From Caccovicinus sp051878975 (GTDB lineage Bacteria > Bacillota > Clostridia > Lachnospirales > Lachnospiraceae): a stretch of DNA of 64,000 bases. The stretch is from assembly GCA_051878975.1 (NCBI GenBank), contig JBJELD010000028.1, forward strand, positions 1 through 64,000, given 5' to 3'. Shown here piece by piece: positions 44,896-55,500 of the stretch. The translations under genes and the position numbers were made by a program. The stretch's first letter is position 1, and each line of letters starts with the position of its first letter. A model generated the notes under the pieces. It made no database searches. It saw only the letters and a list, made by a program, of their open reading frames with translations, and was not told the origin of the DNA.

Positions 44896-45666
44896 ATGAT
44901 AACACCGGTAAAGGTTCGAAATTTGACATTAGGTACGGGGAGACCGAAGCTCTGTGTTCCCATTGTGGGAACTACGGAAGAGGAGATCCAAAAGGCGGCC
45001 GAGGATATCCGGAGTCTGCCGGTCGATCTGGTAGAGTGGAGAGCAGACTGGTATGAAAAGCTGGATCAGCCGGACGAGGTCGTGCGGGTTCTGACTGCGC
45101 TGCGGCAGTGGCTGGGAGCAGAAATACCGGTCATTTTTACGGTCCGCACAGAGCGGGAAGGCGGCAGAGCCGTGATCTCCGGTTCCGACTATCTGGCGGT
45201 GAATCTGGATGTGATTCATTCCGGCAAGGCAGACCTTGTAGATGTGGAGCTGTTTACCGGGGATGAGGCGGCAGAACAGCTGGTTCGGGAGGCTCATGGG
45301 TGCGGGATCAAGGTGATCATGTCCAGCCATGATTTTTACCGGACACCGGAGGAGGAGGAAATGCTCAGACGCCTGCGCCGGATGCAGGAGCTGGGCGCCG
45401 ATATCCCGAAGCTGGCGGTGATGCCGCAGACCCGCATGGACGTACTGCGGCTGCTGACGGTGACCTTGCAGATGGCCGAACAATATGCGGACCGTCCGAT
45501 CATTACCATGTCCATGTCGGAATACGGTGTGATCAGCCGGCTGTCCGGTGAGACCTTTGGTTCCTGCATGACCTTTGGCTGTGCAGAGCGGGCTTCCGCA
45601 CCGGGACAGATGGGGGCAGAGGAGCTGTCTGCCGTGCTGAATTCGATTCATAAAAGCATGATGTAA
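44896..45666 (+). CDS. aroD: 3-dehydroquinate dehydratase, type I
   Basis: The 256-residue class I dehydroquinase of the shikimate pathway forms a Schiff base with its substrate. EWR (47-49) binds substrate, His145 in MSSHDF is the general base and Lys172 in DIPKLAVMP is the Schiff-base lysine. Further conserved parts are MSMSEYGVISRL and FGSCMTFGCA. AAAAGGAGTG precedes the ATG. All catalytic residues are present. Confidence 0.95.
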   Translation: MITPVKVRNLTLGTGRPKLCVPIVGTTEEEIQKAAEDIRSLPVDLVEWRADWYEKLDQPDEVVRVLTALRQWLGAEIPVIFTVRTEREGGRAVISGSDYLAVNLDVIHSGKADLVDVELFTGDEAAEQLVREAHGCGIKVIMSSHDFYRTPEEEEMLRRLRRMQELGADIPKLAVMPQTRMDVLRLLTVTLQMAEQYADRPIITMSMSEYGVISRLSGETFGSCMTFGCAERASAPGQMGAEELSAVLNSIHKSMM

Positions 45667-45694
45667 TAAAAAGCAGGAAATTATCAAAAAATAG

Positions 45695-45723
45695 TTGAAA
45701 ATGAAAGCGATATCGTTTAGAAT
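45695..45723 (+). promoter_or_regulatory. Promoter of efp
   Basis: -35 TTGAAA at 45695-45700, 17-base spacer, -10 TAGAAT at 45718-45723, followed by AAGGAGG before the ATG at 45767. Confidence 0.6.
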
Positions 45724-45766
45724 ATAGAAGATAATGAGTTGAACGTATTTAAGGAGGAATATCTTT

Positions 45767-46324
45767 ATGATATCAGCAGGCGATTTTAGAAACGGTGTTA
45801 CCTTAGAGATTGACGGCCAGGTGGTTCAGATTCTGGAATTCCAGCATGTAAAGCCAGGCAAGGGTGCAGCGTTTGTTCGTACCAAGTTAAAAAATGTAAT
45901 TAACGGCGGCGTTGTTGAGAGAACCTTCCGTCCGACCGAGAAATTCCCGGCGGCCAGAATTGACCGCGTAGATATGCAGTATCTGTATTCTGACGGAGAT
46001 TTATACAACTTTATGAACGTAGAGAACTACGATCAGATCGCATTAAACTCTGACCTTGTAGGCGATGCTCTGAAGTTTGTAAAGGAGAACGAGATGGTAA
46101 AGGTATGTTCCTACAATGGCAGCGTATTCTCCATTGAGCCTCCGCTGTTTGTAGAGCTTGAGGTTACCGATACCGAGCCAGGCTTCAAGGGCGACACCGC
46201 AACCGGCGCTTCCAAGCCGGCTACCGTTGAGACCGGTGCACAGATCAACGTTCCGCTGTTTATCAACATCGGCGATAAGATCAAGATCGATACCAGAACC
46301 AGCGAGTATCTTGGACGTGCATAA
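45767..46324 (+). CDS. efp: Elongation factor P
   Basis: This 185-residue factor relieves ribosome stalling at polyproline. It has the KOW-like N-terminal domain (ISAGDFRNGVTLEIDGQVVQ), the tip loop HVKPGKGAAFVR with Lys32 (the site modified in many bacteria), and the two OB domains ending GDKIKIDTRTSEYLGRA. The gene has its own promoter and terminator and is monocistronic. Confidence 0.97.
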   Translation: MISAGDFRNGVTLEIDGQVVQILEFQHVKPGKGAAFVRTKLKNVINGGVVERTFRPTEKFPAARIDRVDMQYLYSDGDLYNFMNVENYDQIALNSDLVGDALKFVKENEMVKVCSYNGSVFSIEPPLFVELEVTDTEPGFKGDTATGASKPATVETGAQINVPLFINIGDKIKIDTRTSEYLGRA

Positions 46325-46376
46325 TCCGTCTGTCCGCATGGAGCCGGATCAGAGGAAAAGAAAAACAAGGATTCCT

Positions 46377-46413
46377 AAGCCTGCATCTTCGGATGCAGGC
46401 TTGCTTGCTTTTT
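46377..46413 (+). terminator. Terminator after efp
   Basis: Perfect 11-bp stem AAGCCTGCATC/GATGCAGGCTT closed by a TTCG tetraloop, with a T-rich tail GCTTGCTTTTT. Confidence 0.9.
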
Positions 46414-46433
46414 CAGGAAAAATCCTTTATAAT
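46405..46433 (+). promoter_or_regulatory. Probable argS promoter
   Basis: -35 TTGCTT at 46405-46410, 17-base spacer, perfect -10 TATAAT at 46428-46433. The -35 box overlaps the T tract of the efp terminator. Confidence 0.6.
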
Positions 46434-46498
46434 TAATAGTCAGCGCTGTTTTAAGATGGATAGAAGAAAAAATAAGAAGAGGAAAAAGGAGATCCGTT

Positions 46499-48328
46499 AT
46501 GAAGAAGATTCTGGGATTGATTGAAGCGGAGTTAAAAACCGCTTTCGCAGCCTGCGGCTACGAAGAAAAATTTGCCAAGGCTGTTCTTTCCAACCGCCCG
46601 GACCTGTGCGAGTACCAGTGCAACGGCGCACTGGCGGCGGCGAAGGCATATAAAAAGAAACCGATTGACATTGCAAATGAGGTGGTGGAAAAGCTGAAGG
46701 CAGGCCATATGTTTTCCATGTGTGATGCTGTGATGCCCGGTTTTATCAATTTGAAGCTGGACGGAGCGTTTACGGCCGGTTACATGAATCAGATGGCAGC
46801 AGATGAGAGACTGGGCCTGGACAAAGCTGAAAAGCCGCAGACGATCATTGTGGATTACGGCGGAGCCAATGTGGCAAAGCCTCTTCATGTGGGCCATCTG
46901 CGATCCGCTGTCATTGGCGAAAGCATCAAGCGGATGGGCCGTGCGCTGGGCCACAACATGATCGGCGACGTGCATCTGGGCGACTGGGGTCTGCAGATGG
47001 GCCTGATCATCGAGGAGCTGCGGGACCGGAAGCCGGATCTGCCCTACTTTGATGAAAGCTTTTCTGGTGCATATCCGGAGGAAGCGCCTTTTACCATCAG
47101 CGAGCTGGAGGATATTTATCCGGCGGCAAATAAGAAGGCAAAGTTCAAGGCGGAGGAAGCCAGAGCCTGCGGCATGAGCGAGGAGGAGATCGCCGAAACA
47201 GAAGCCCGGTCGAAGGCTTTTGCGGAGCGGGCGCATATGGCGACGAGAAAGCTGCAGGAGGGATACGCGCCGTTTACTGCCATCTGGCATCATATCATGA
47301 ACGTGTCCAAGGCGGATTTAAAGAAAAACTACGGAAACCTAAACGTTTCCTTTGATCTGTGGAAGGGAGAGAGCGACGCGCAGCCTTATATCCCGGAACT
47401 GATTCAGGATCTGATTGACAAAGGGCTGGCCTACGAGAGCCAGGGCGCGCTGGTGGTGGATATCGCGGAGCCTGCCGATTCCAAGGAGCTGCCGCCCTGT
47501 ATCGTGCGCAAATCCGACGGAGCCGCGCTGTATGCGACCTCTGATCTGGGAACTATTATTGAGCGGGAGAAGGATTTCCATCCGGATGCCTATATCTACC
47601 TTGCAGATAAACGCCAGGAGCTGCATTTCACACAGGTGTTCCGTGTGGCGAAAAAAGCAGGATATGTGCGCCCGGATATGCCGATGAGCTTTTTGGGCTT
47701 CGGTACCATGAACGGAAAGGACGGCAAGCCCTTCAAGACCCGTGATGGCGGCGTGATGCGTCTGGAGCATCTGATGGCGGATATCAACGAGGCCGTTTAT
47801 CAGCGTATCATGGAGAACCGCACCGTTTCCGAGGAGGAAGCGAAGGAGACCGCCAAGGTGGTTGGCCTGGCGGCGTTAAAATACGGCGACCTTTCCAATC
47901 AGGCGGCGAAGGATTACATTTTCGATATTGACCGCTTTATTTCCTTTGAGGGAAATACCGGCCCTTACATTCTGTATACGATCGTACGGATCAAATCGAT
48001 CCTGAACAAGTATCAGGAGATGGGCGGTACACTGGATGATGCTTTGATTCTTCCTGCGGCTTCCGATGCGGAGAAGGATCTGATGCTGGAGATTGCCAAA
48101 TACAATGATGTTCTGGAGACGGCATTTGCGGAGAAGGCTCCGCATAAGATCTGCCAGTATATTTATGATTTGTCCAATGATTTCAACCGTTTCTACCACG
48201 ACACGAAGATTCTGTCGGAGGAGAACCGCGGGCAGCAGGAAAGCTGGATCGGTCTGATTCGTCTGGCGAAAGAGGTACTGACTGCCTGCATTGATGTGCT
48301 GGGCTTCGAGGCACCGGAGAGAATGTAG
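46499..48328 (+). CDS. argS: Arginyl-tRNA synthetase
   Basis: The 609-residue class I aminoacyl-tRNA synthetase charges tRNA-Arg. The N-terminal Add-1 tRNA-binding domain (1-110) precedes the ATP site KPLHVGHLRSAVIGE, where HVGH (130-133) is the HIGH motif. DVHLGDWGLQMG and the DALR anticodon-binding region (ILYTIVRIKSILNK, LYDLSNDFNRFYHDTKIL) follow. As in many ArgRS, a standard KMSK is not obvious; GGVMRLEHL occupies the corresponding stretch. GGAAAAAGGAG precedes the ATG. Confidence 0.96.
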   Translation: MKKILGLIEAELKTAFAACGYEEKFAKAVLSNRPDLCEYQCNGALAAAKAYKKKPIDIANEVVEKLKAGHMFSMCDAVMPGFINLKLDGAFTAGYMNQMAADERLGLDKAEKPQTIIVDYGGANVAKPLHVGHLRSAVIGESIKRMGRALGHNMIGDVHLGDWGLQMGLIIEELRDRKPDLPYFDESFSGAYPEEAPFTISELEDIYPAANKKAKFKAEEARACGMSEEEIAETEARSKAFAERAHMATRKLQEGYAPFTAIWHHIMNVSKADLKKNYGNLNVSFDLWKGESDAQPYIPELIQDLIDKGLAYESQGALVVDIAEPADSKELPPCIVRKSDGAALYATSDLGTIIEREKDFHPDAYIYLADKRQELHFTQVFRVAKKAGYVRPDMPMSFLGFGTMNGKDGKPFKTRDGGVMRLEHLMADINEAVYQRIMENRTVSEEEAKETAKVVGLAALKYGDLSNQAAKDYIFDIDRFISFEGNTGPYILYTIVRIKSILNKYQEMGGTLDDALILPAASDAEKDLMLEIAKYNDVLETAFAEKAPHKICQYIYDLSNDFNRFYHDTKILSEENRGQQESWIGLIRLAKEVLTACIDVLGFEAPERM

Positions 48329-48357
48329 GCTGCGGGGATTCCAAGGGGGTACCTGTT

Positions 48358-51300
48358 ATGAACGTAAAAAATTTGACCATCAGCGCCTTCTGGAAAGGCG
48401 AGGTGGGAGTCAAGGCACAGGTGGAAGAGCTGGGCCGGGAATATCGGGTACAGTTATACTGCAGGGGTAGTTCGGTTCGGGACTACTCCTGTTCCTGCAG
48501 GGAGGGAAATTCCTGCAAGGGCATGTGCCGCCATGCAGCTGCCGTGTGGGAAGCCTATCAGAAGCAGGGCGGCAGTGCGGACCAGACAAAGCGGGTGAGT
48601 TCCGGACTGGTTTACACCTCTCAGGAGGTGCGGACCATGATCCGGGAATATACCAACCGGGAGGTTGCCCAGATTCAGCTGGAAGGACAGGACGGGCTGG
48701 TGTCCTTTATTCCGAAAATTTCGGTGGTGACGCAGAACCGGGAAATCAAGGTGGATTTTAAAATCGGTCGGGAGAGGCAGTATCTGGTCAAGGACCTGGC
48801 AGCCTTTGCTCAGGCCATGAGCCACGGCACTTATGTGGAATACGGGAAAAGCTTTGCTTTTTACCACAGTCTGGATGCTTTTACTCCGGAGAGCCGGCCG
48901 CTGGTGGAATTTGTGGTAGAGCTGGTCAATACCTACCGGGATTATTATTCTCAGTTTCGGCGTTCGTCCTTTGACACCCAGCCTCCGCTTCGGGAGCTTT
49001 CCCTGAACCGGGAGAACCGGGACCGCTTTTTCTCTATTATGGAGAATCAGAAGGTGGAGACCGAGGTAGGAACGAGAGGCAAATGGGAGCTTCTGGTATG
49101 CCGTCAGAATCCACAGTTTCATGTGCAGATCAAGCGTATCGGTGCAGACGGCCTGTCGGTTTCTCTGAGCGGGAAACGGTTTATCTTTTTCGGAGAAAAG
49201 GGACTGTATCTGGGAGATGAGGAGCGGATCTATCGATGCGATGAGGAGTGCAGCCGGATTCTCGGTGTCTTTGTGGACCAGATGAGCGCCAGCGTGAAAA
49301 ATACGGTGACCGTCAGCGAGAAGGATATTCCGCTGTTTTACGAGCGGGTCCTTCGGAAGATCGAGCCGTACTGTATTTTTGAAGGGGATGAGATTGACTG
49401 GGAGTCCTACCGTCCGGAGCCGTTAAAGGCCGAATTTAAATTTGATTCCGGCGAATCGGGGGAGCTGGTAATGGAGCCGACGCTTTCCTACGGGGATTTT
49501 TCCTTTCATCCGATCGAGGATGAAATGCTTCCACGGACGGTCTGCCGGGATGTGCCGGGAGAATTCCGGGTCAGTCAGCTGATCACCAAATATTTTAAAT
49601 ACAAAGATCCGGACGGGAAAAAACTGGTGATCCGGGACGATGAGGAGACGCTGTTTTTGCTGATTGAAAACGGCATCAATGAATTTGCACAGCTGGGAAC
49701 GGTTCTGGTTTCGGATTCGATTCGGAAATGGAAGATCCTTCCTCCGCCGAAGATCACGGCGTCGGTTGCCATGGGAAGCGGATGGCTGGATATCAAGCTG
49801 GATATGGGGCAGCTGACCAGCAGCGATCTGGACAGGATCCTGGGAGCCTACCAGCAGAAGAAGCGGTTTTACCGGTTAAAATCCGGAGAATTTTTAAAGC
49901 TGGAAGATGACGGCCTTCTGGCTGTGGCGCGGTTGAGCGACGGCCTGTCGCTTTCGGGGAAAGAGCTTTTGGGGGACGGCCTTCGTCTTCCTGGCTACCG
50001 GGCACTGTATCTGGACAGCTTATTGAAGGAGGGCCCGGGAATTGCCTTTTACCGGGATCAGATGTTTAAGGCGATGGTCCGGGGCATGAAAGCGGTAGAG
50101 GACAGCGATTTTGCCGTTCCGCTTTGTCTGCAGGGTGTGCTGAGAGGCTATCAGAAGCTGGGCTATCGCTGGCTCAGAACACTGGATTCCTATGGCTTCG
50201 GCGGAATTCTGGCGGATGATATGGGACTGGGGAAAACGGTCCAGATTATCTCGCTGTTTGTGGATGAATATGAAGGTGCAGGAAAACAGCTGCAGGAAGA
50301 GGCGGGCTCCGGTTTGCAGCCGTCTCTGATCGTCTGCCCGGCTTCTCTGGTCTATAACTGGGAGAACGAATTTCAGAAGTTTGCGCCGCAGCTGAAGGTC
50401 TGCACCGCTGCCGGCAGTGCCGCCGAGCGGGAACAGGTCTTAAAAACGCTGGAGGAGCAGGAATGTCAGGTGGTGATCACCTCATACGATTTACTGAAGC
50501 GGGATATGGCGTATTATGAGAACATGTCCTTCCGCTTCCAGGTAATCGATGAGGCACAGTTTATCAAGAATGCTTCTACACAAAGTGCCAGAGCGGTAAA
50601 GGCCATCCGTGCAAGGACCCGTTTTGCTCTGACCGGCACGCCGATTGAAAACCGGCTCAGTGAGCTGTGGAGTATTTTTGATTACCTGATGCCGGGCTTT
50701 TTGTTTACCTACCAGAAATTTAAACGGTCCTATGAGACGCCGATCGTCAAGGAAGGAGACGGAGAAGCGCTGCGGAATTTAAAGCGTCTGATTGGTCCGT
50801 TTATTCTGCGGCGCGTCAAGAAGGATGTGCTGAAGGAACTGCCGGATAAGCTGGAGACGGTGGTTTATTCCCGGTTTGAGGGTAAGCAGAAGGAGCTCTA
50901 TACGGCCAATGCGGCCCGGCTGAAGGAAGAACTGGAAAATCAGAGCGACGGCACGTACAACAGCGAGAAGCTGCAGATTCTGGCGGGACTGACCCGTCTG
51001 CGCCAGATTTGCTGTGATCCGCTTCTGTGTTATGAAAACTACAGGGGAAGCTCCGCCAAGCTGGATACCTGCATGGATCTGGTCCGGAACGGTGTGCAGG
51101 GCGGACACAAGATCCTGTTGTTTTCCCAGTTTACCTCGATGCTGGCACTGATCGAGAAGCGGCTGAAGGAGGAGCAGATTGCATGCTATACTCTGACCGG
51201 AAGTACCTCCAAGGAAGAGCGGCTGAAGATGGTGGAATCTTTCCACAGCGATGACGTTCCGGTATTTTTGATTTCTCTGAAGGCAGGAGGAACGGGACTG

Positions 51301-51561
51301 AACCTGACAGCGGCAGATATGGTCATTCATTACGACCCCTGGTGGAACGTGGCGGCTCAGAATCAGGCTACGGACCGGGCGCACCGCATCGGACAGGAAA
51401 AGCAGGTATCCGTGTTTAAACTGATCACCAAGGGAACCATTGAAGAGAATATTATGACACTGCAGGAGTCCAAAAAGAGTCTGGCGGATCAGATCATTGC
51501 GGAAGGAACGCTGTCCTTTGCAAGCCTGACCAGGGCGGATATTCTGCAGATGCTGGGATAG
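48358..51561 (+). CDS. SWIM zinc-finger SNF2-family helicase
   Basis: The 1067-residue protein has an N-terminal SWIM finger (Cys45, Cys47, Cys57, His59), a long central region, then a Swi2/Snf2 ATPase: DDMGLGKT Walker A (620-627), the DEAQ box in VIDEAQFIKNAST, LTGTPIENRLSELW, and the second RecA half with KILLFSQFTSML, LKAGGTGLNL and QATDRAHRIGQ. It is likely a DNA translocase in chromatin-like or repair processes; the bacterial function is not well defined. The architecture is the common Firmicute form. Confidence 0.92.
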   Translation: MNVKNLTISAFWKGEVGVKAQVEELGREYRVQLYCRGSSVRDYSCSCREGNSCKGMCRHAAAVWEAYQKQGGSADQTKRVSSGLVYTSQEVRTMIREYTNREVAQIQLEGQDGLVSFIPKISVVTQNREIKVDFKIGRERQYLVKDLAAFAQAMSHGTYVEYGKSFAFYHSLDAFTPESRPLVEFVVELVNTYRDYYSQFRRSSFDTQPPLRELSLNRENRDRFFSIMENQKVETEVGTRGKWELLVCRQNPQFHVQIKRIGADGLSVSLSGKRFIFFGEKGLYLGDEERIYRCDEECSRILGVFVDQMSASVKNTVTVSEKDIPLFYERVLRKIEPYCIFEGDEIDWESYRPEPLKAEFKFDSGESGELVMEPTLSYGDFSFHPIEDEMLPRTVCRDVPGEFRVSQLITKYFKYKDPDGKKLVIRDDEETLFLLIENGINEFAQLGTVLVSDSIRKWKILPPPKITASVAMGSGWLDIKLDMGQLTSSDLDRILGAYQQKKRFYRLKSGEFLKLEDDGLLAVARLSDGLSLSGKELLGDGLRLPGYRALYLDSLLKEGPGIAFYRDQMFKAMVRGMKAVEDSDFAVPLCLQGVLRGYQKLGYRWLRTLDSYGFGGILADDMGLGKTVQIISLFVDEYEGAGKQLQEEAGSGLQPSLIVCPASLVYNWENEFQKFAPQLKVCTAAGSAAEREQVLKTLEEQECQVVITSYDLLKRDMAYYENMSFRFQVIDEAQFIKNASTQSARAVKAIRARTRFALTGTPIENRLSELWSIFDYLMPGFLFTYQKFKRSYETPIVKEGDGEALRNLKRLIGPFILRRVKKDVLKELPDKLETVVYSRFEGKQKELYTANAARLKEELENQSDGTYNSEKLQILAGLTRLRQICCDPLLCYENYRGSSAKLDTCMDLVRNGVQGGHKILLFSQFTSMLALIEKRLKEEQIACYTLTGSTSKEERLKMVESFHSDDVPVFLISLKAGGTGLNLTAADMVIHYDPWWNVAAQNQATDRAHRIGQEKQVSVFKLITKGTIEENIMTLQESKKSLADQIIAEGTLSFASLTRADILQMLG

Positions 51562-51606
51562 CGGAAAACAGAAAAAATAACAAGTACAGAGAGGAGCAGA
51601 AGAACC

Positions 51607-52230
51607 ATGAAAGTTTTGATGATTAACGGAAGCCCGAATGAGAAGGGCTGTACCTTTACTGCATTAAGCGAGATTGCGGAAGCGCTAAAGGAGGACGGCG
51701 TAGACAGCGAGATCGTACAGATCGGAAAGGGCGCGATTCACGGCTGCATCGGCTGCGGCGGCTGCGGAAAACTGGGCCATTGTGTCTTTACAGATGACCC
51801 GCTGTGTGAGGCAGTGGAGAAGGCCAGGGAGGCGGACGGCCTGATTGTAGGTTCGCCGGTTTACTATGCGTCTCCAAACGGCTCCATTCTGTCCTTTATG
51901 GACCGGATGTTCTATTCCGGCGGAAAGTATCTGGCTTACAAGCCTGCAGCAGCAATCGCTTCTGCCAGAAGAGCCGGAACTACGGCAACGCTGGATTCGC
52001 TGAACAAGTATTTCCTGTTCAACAAGATGCCGGTGGTTTCCTCCAATTACTGGAATATGGTTCACGGCAAATGTGCGGCAGATGTGGAGCAGGATCTGGA
52101 AGGGCTGCAGATCATGCGGAACCTGGGACATAATATGGCCTGGATGTTAAAGTGTATTGAGCTGGGAAAGGCAAACGGGGTCTGTCATCCAGAAGGAGAG
52201 CAGAAGATTTATACGAATTTTATCCGGTAG
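51607..52230 (+). CDS. NADPH-dependent FMN reductase/flavodoxin-like oxidoreductase
   Basis: The 207-residue flavin protein has the FMN phosphate loop LMINGSPNEKGCTFTAL, a Cys-rich segment GCIGCGGCGKLGHCVF found in the iron-sulfur flavoprotein-like branch, and GSPVYYASPNGSILSFMDR for the isoalloxazine ring. The Cys set may bind a metal cluster or act in redox; this is not decided by the sequence. GAGAGGAG precedes the ATG. It is followed by a strong terminator. Confidence 0.88.
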   Translation: MKVLMINGSPNEKGCTFTALSEIAEALKEDGVDSEIVQIGKGAIHGCIGCGGCGKLGHCVFTDDPLCEAVEKAREADGLIVGSPVYYASPNGSILSFMDRMFYSGGKYLAYKPAAAIASARRAGTTATLDSLNKYFLFNKMPVVSSNYWNMVHGKCAADVEQDLEGLQIMRNLGHNMAWMLKCIELGKANGVCHPEGEQKIYTNFIR

Positions 52231-52282
52231 GCGGTGCGGATGGGCTCGTGCTCCGGTTTCTGCAGTGGGTATCACATAAGCC

Positions 52283-52332
52283 GGAAAGACAGAAAAAATG
52301 GCGGAATTTGCCGCCATTTTTTCTGTCTTTCC
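52283..52332 (+). terminator. Long perfect inverted repeat, terminator
   Basis: Arms of 22 bases (GGAAAGACAGAAAAAATGGC and its reverse complement, plus GG/CC) pair perfectly around a 6-base loop (AATTTG region). A-rich and T-rich tracts inside the stem allow it to act in both directions. It ends the oxidoreductase gene; no gene reads toward it from the other side. Confidence 0.75.
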
Positions 52333-52533
52333 AGTTTCGTCATACCGAATGCTCCGCAAGTCGCGTTCTCGTCATTTATGCCGCCGGTGTCGGATGAAGC
52401 AAAAATGGAGATAGAAAAATGCATGCTATCGGAAGTTTTTTTATGGAAGGTTCGAGAGGATTTTGGTAAAATAGAAGCAGTATGATTGGAAAAGCAGTCA
52501 GAGTTTATGGAAGAAAACGAGGAGGAATGCGTT

Positions 52534-55500
52534 ATGGAGAATACAACCTGGAGCTTAGAATGGCTGGAGGATCCGGAGATTTTTCGGGTAAACCGCCAGA
52601 ATGCTCATTCAGATCATAAGTATTTTATCAGCTGGGAGGAGATGGAGCGGGGAGAGATGAGCCTGCGCGTATCACTGAACGGCGCATGGAAGTTTGCCTA
52701 TGCGGAAAATCCGGATCTTCGTCAGGCAGATTTTTACAAGGCGGATTATGATCTTTCCGCATGGGATGAGATTCAGGTACCGGGGCATATTCAGACCCAG
52801 GGTTATGACAAATGTCAGTACATCAATACACAGTATCCCTGGGACGGTCATGATGAGCTTCGCCCGCCTCATATTTCCAGGACCTACAATCCGGTGGGAA
52901 GCTATGTGAAGGAGTTTTTCGTGCCGTCTGAATGGAAAGGAAAACGAATCGCGGTATCTTTTCAGGGAGTGGAAACGGCCTTTTACGTATGGTGCAACGG
53001 GCAGTTTGTGGGGTACAGCGAGGATACCTTTACTCCGTCGGAATTTGAACTGACTCCATATTTAAAGAGGGATCCGTCTGAAGGACCGAACCGCTTGGCA
53101 GTGGAGGTCTATAAGCGGAGCAGCGCCAGCTGGATTGAGGATCAGGACTTTTTCCGCTTTTCCGGAATTTTCCGGGAGGTTTATCTGTATGCAATTCCGG
53201 CCTTTCATGTGCTGGATCTGTTTGTCCGTGCCGATCTGAAGGATGACTACAAAACGGGAACCCTGGAAGCAGAGCTGACTTTGACCTCGGCGGAGGACGG
53301 ACCGGGCGCCTTGATCCAGGCGGAGCTGTTTGACCGGGAAGGCAATTCGGTATGTGTATTTCCGGCAGGGAAGAGACCGCATCATGGCAGAGGAAAGGTT
53401 TCCTTTTCTGCGCTGGAGGGCATTCCGGAGGTACACAGCTGGAGTGCGGAGTGTCCGTATTTATATACGTTTGTTGTTACGGTTACTCATGCGCAGAGCG
53501 GGGAGCTGCTGGAAATGATTCCGCAGAAAATCGGTTTCCGCCGCTTTGAAATGAAAAACGGCGTGATGCAGATCAACGGCAAGAGGATCCTCTTCAAGGG
53601 AGTGAACCGCCATGAGTTTGATCTGCGCCGGGGCCGTGCCGTGACGGAAGAAGATATGCTGTGGGATATCCGGTTTATGAAGCAGCATAATATTAATGCG
53701 GTCCGCACCTGCCATTATCCGAACCAGACCAGATGGTATGAGCTCTGCGATGAATACGGCATTTATCTGATTGATGAGACAAATCTGGAAAGCCACGGCT
53801 CCTGGCAGAAGATGGGGGCCTGTGAACCCTCCTGGAATGTGCCGGGAAGTCTGCCGGAATGGAGAGAATGTGTTCTGGACCGGGCAAAATCCATGCTGGA
53901 GCGGGACAAGAATCACCCGTCCGTGGTGATCTGGTCCTGTGGAAATGAATCCTATGCCGGGGAAGATATTCTGGCCATGACGGAATTTTTCCATCATCGT
54001 GACAACAGCCGTCTGGTGCATTACGAGGGCGTGTTCTGGAACCGGGAGTTTGATTCGATTTCCGATATGGAAAGCCGGATGTATGCGAAGCCGGCGGAGA
54101 TTGAAGCCTATTTGAAGGGGCATCCGAGAAAACCCTATATTTCCTGCGAGTATATGCATGCCATGGGAAATTCTCTGGGCGGAATGAAGAAATATACGGA
54201 TCTGGAGGCCTATGAGCAGTATCAGGGCGGCTTTATCTGGGATTATATTGATCAGTCTCTTGTGAAGCTGGACTGCGACGGGAAAGAGATCCATGGCTAT
54301 GGCGGCGATTTTACCGATCATCCGACCGATTATCATTTTTGCGGAAACGGCATTGTGTACTGCGATCGTACCGTTTCTCCGAAGGCCCAGGAGGTCAAGT
54401 TCCTGTACCAGGATCTGAAGCTTTCGGTGGACCGGAGCCAGGTGGTGATCCAGAATGATGCAAGATTTCTGGATACCTCCGTCTATACCTTTGTGTATCA
54501 GGTCTGGAAGGACGGAAGGCTTCAGTCGGAAAACGGCTTTGAGGCAGCGGTTCCCGCCATGGAGACCAAAGCGTTTTCGCTTCAGGAGCTGGGGATCCGG
54601 CTTCCGGAGCCGGAGGGCGGAGAATATACCTACCGGGTGCTGGCGCGGCTGAAGGAGAAGACACTCTGGGCGGATGCCGGATTTGAGCAGGCCTTCGGAG
54701 AGAGCACGGAGCGGCTGGAAGGAACCGGTCCGGACAGCGGCCGGACAGCGAAAAAGCCGGCAGCTGCTCCGCTGCGGGTCGTGCACGGCGACGTGAATCT
54801 GGGTGTGCACGGAGATGGCTTTACGGTGCTGTTTTCACGGGCTGACGGCGGCATTGTGGCACTGCGGTATGACGGGAAAGAGTGGATCACCAAGCCGCCG
54901 GTGCCGGTTTACTGGAGAGCGACTACGGATAATGACCGGGGCAATCATTTCAGCGTTTCCAGTCACATCTGGATGAGCGCCGGACTGTTTTTCGGTTATG
55001 CAAACACCGATGTGGAGGTCAAAGAAGAGGCAGAGCGGGTGACGGTCCGGTATACCTATCATCTGACGGTGACCCCGGCTGCAGAAACAACGGTGACATA
55101 TGTGGTGACTCCGGACGGAAAAATTGGGGTGGAAGCGCATTTCTTCGGAGCGGCCGGGCTTCCGCAGCTGCCGGTATTCGGAATGCGTTTCCGCCTGCCG
55201 GGACGGATGAAGTCCTTCTCCTGGTACGGCTATGGGCCGGAGGAATGCTATCCGGACCGGATGGAGGGAGCAAAGCTTGGCCTTTACACCTCTTCGCCGG
55301 AAAAAAATCTGTCGCCGTATCTGATGCCTCAGGAATGCGGGAACCGCACCGGCTGCAGATGGCTGTCGGTGGAGGACGGGAAAGGAAGCGGCCTGTTGTT
55401 TACAGCAGAAGCCGGCAGGCCGTTCCAGTCCAGTGTGCTTCCATATACGGCAGAGGAGCTGGAGCTGGCGGCGCATTGGGATGAGCTGGCTTCGCCGCAG

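Noticed and set aside
53461..54810. 449-codon minus-strand frame opposite lacZ
   Set aside because: It lies entirely inside the well-supported GH2 gene, has no ribosome site and a composition typical of an antisense shadow in GC-rich coding DNA.
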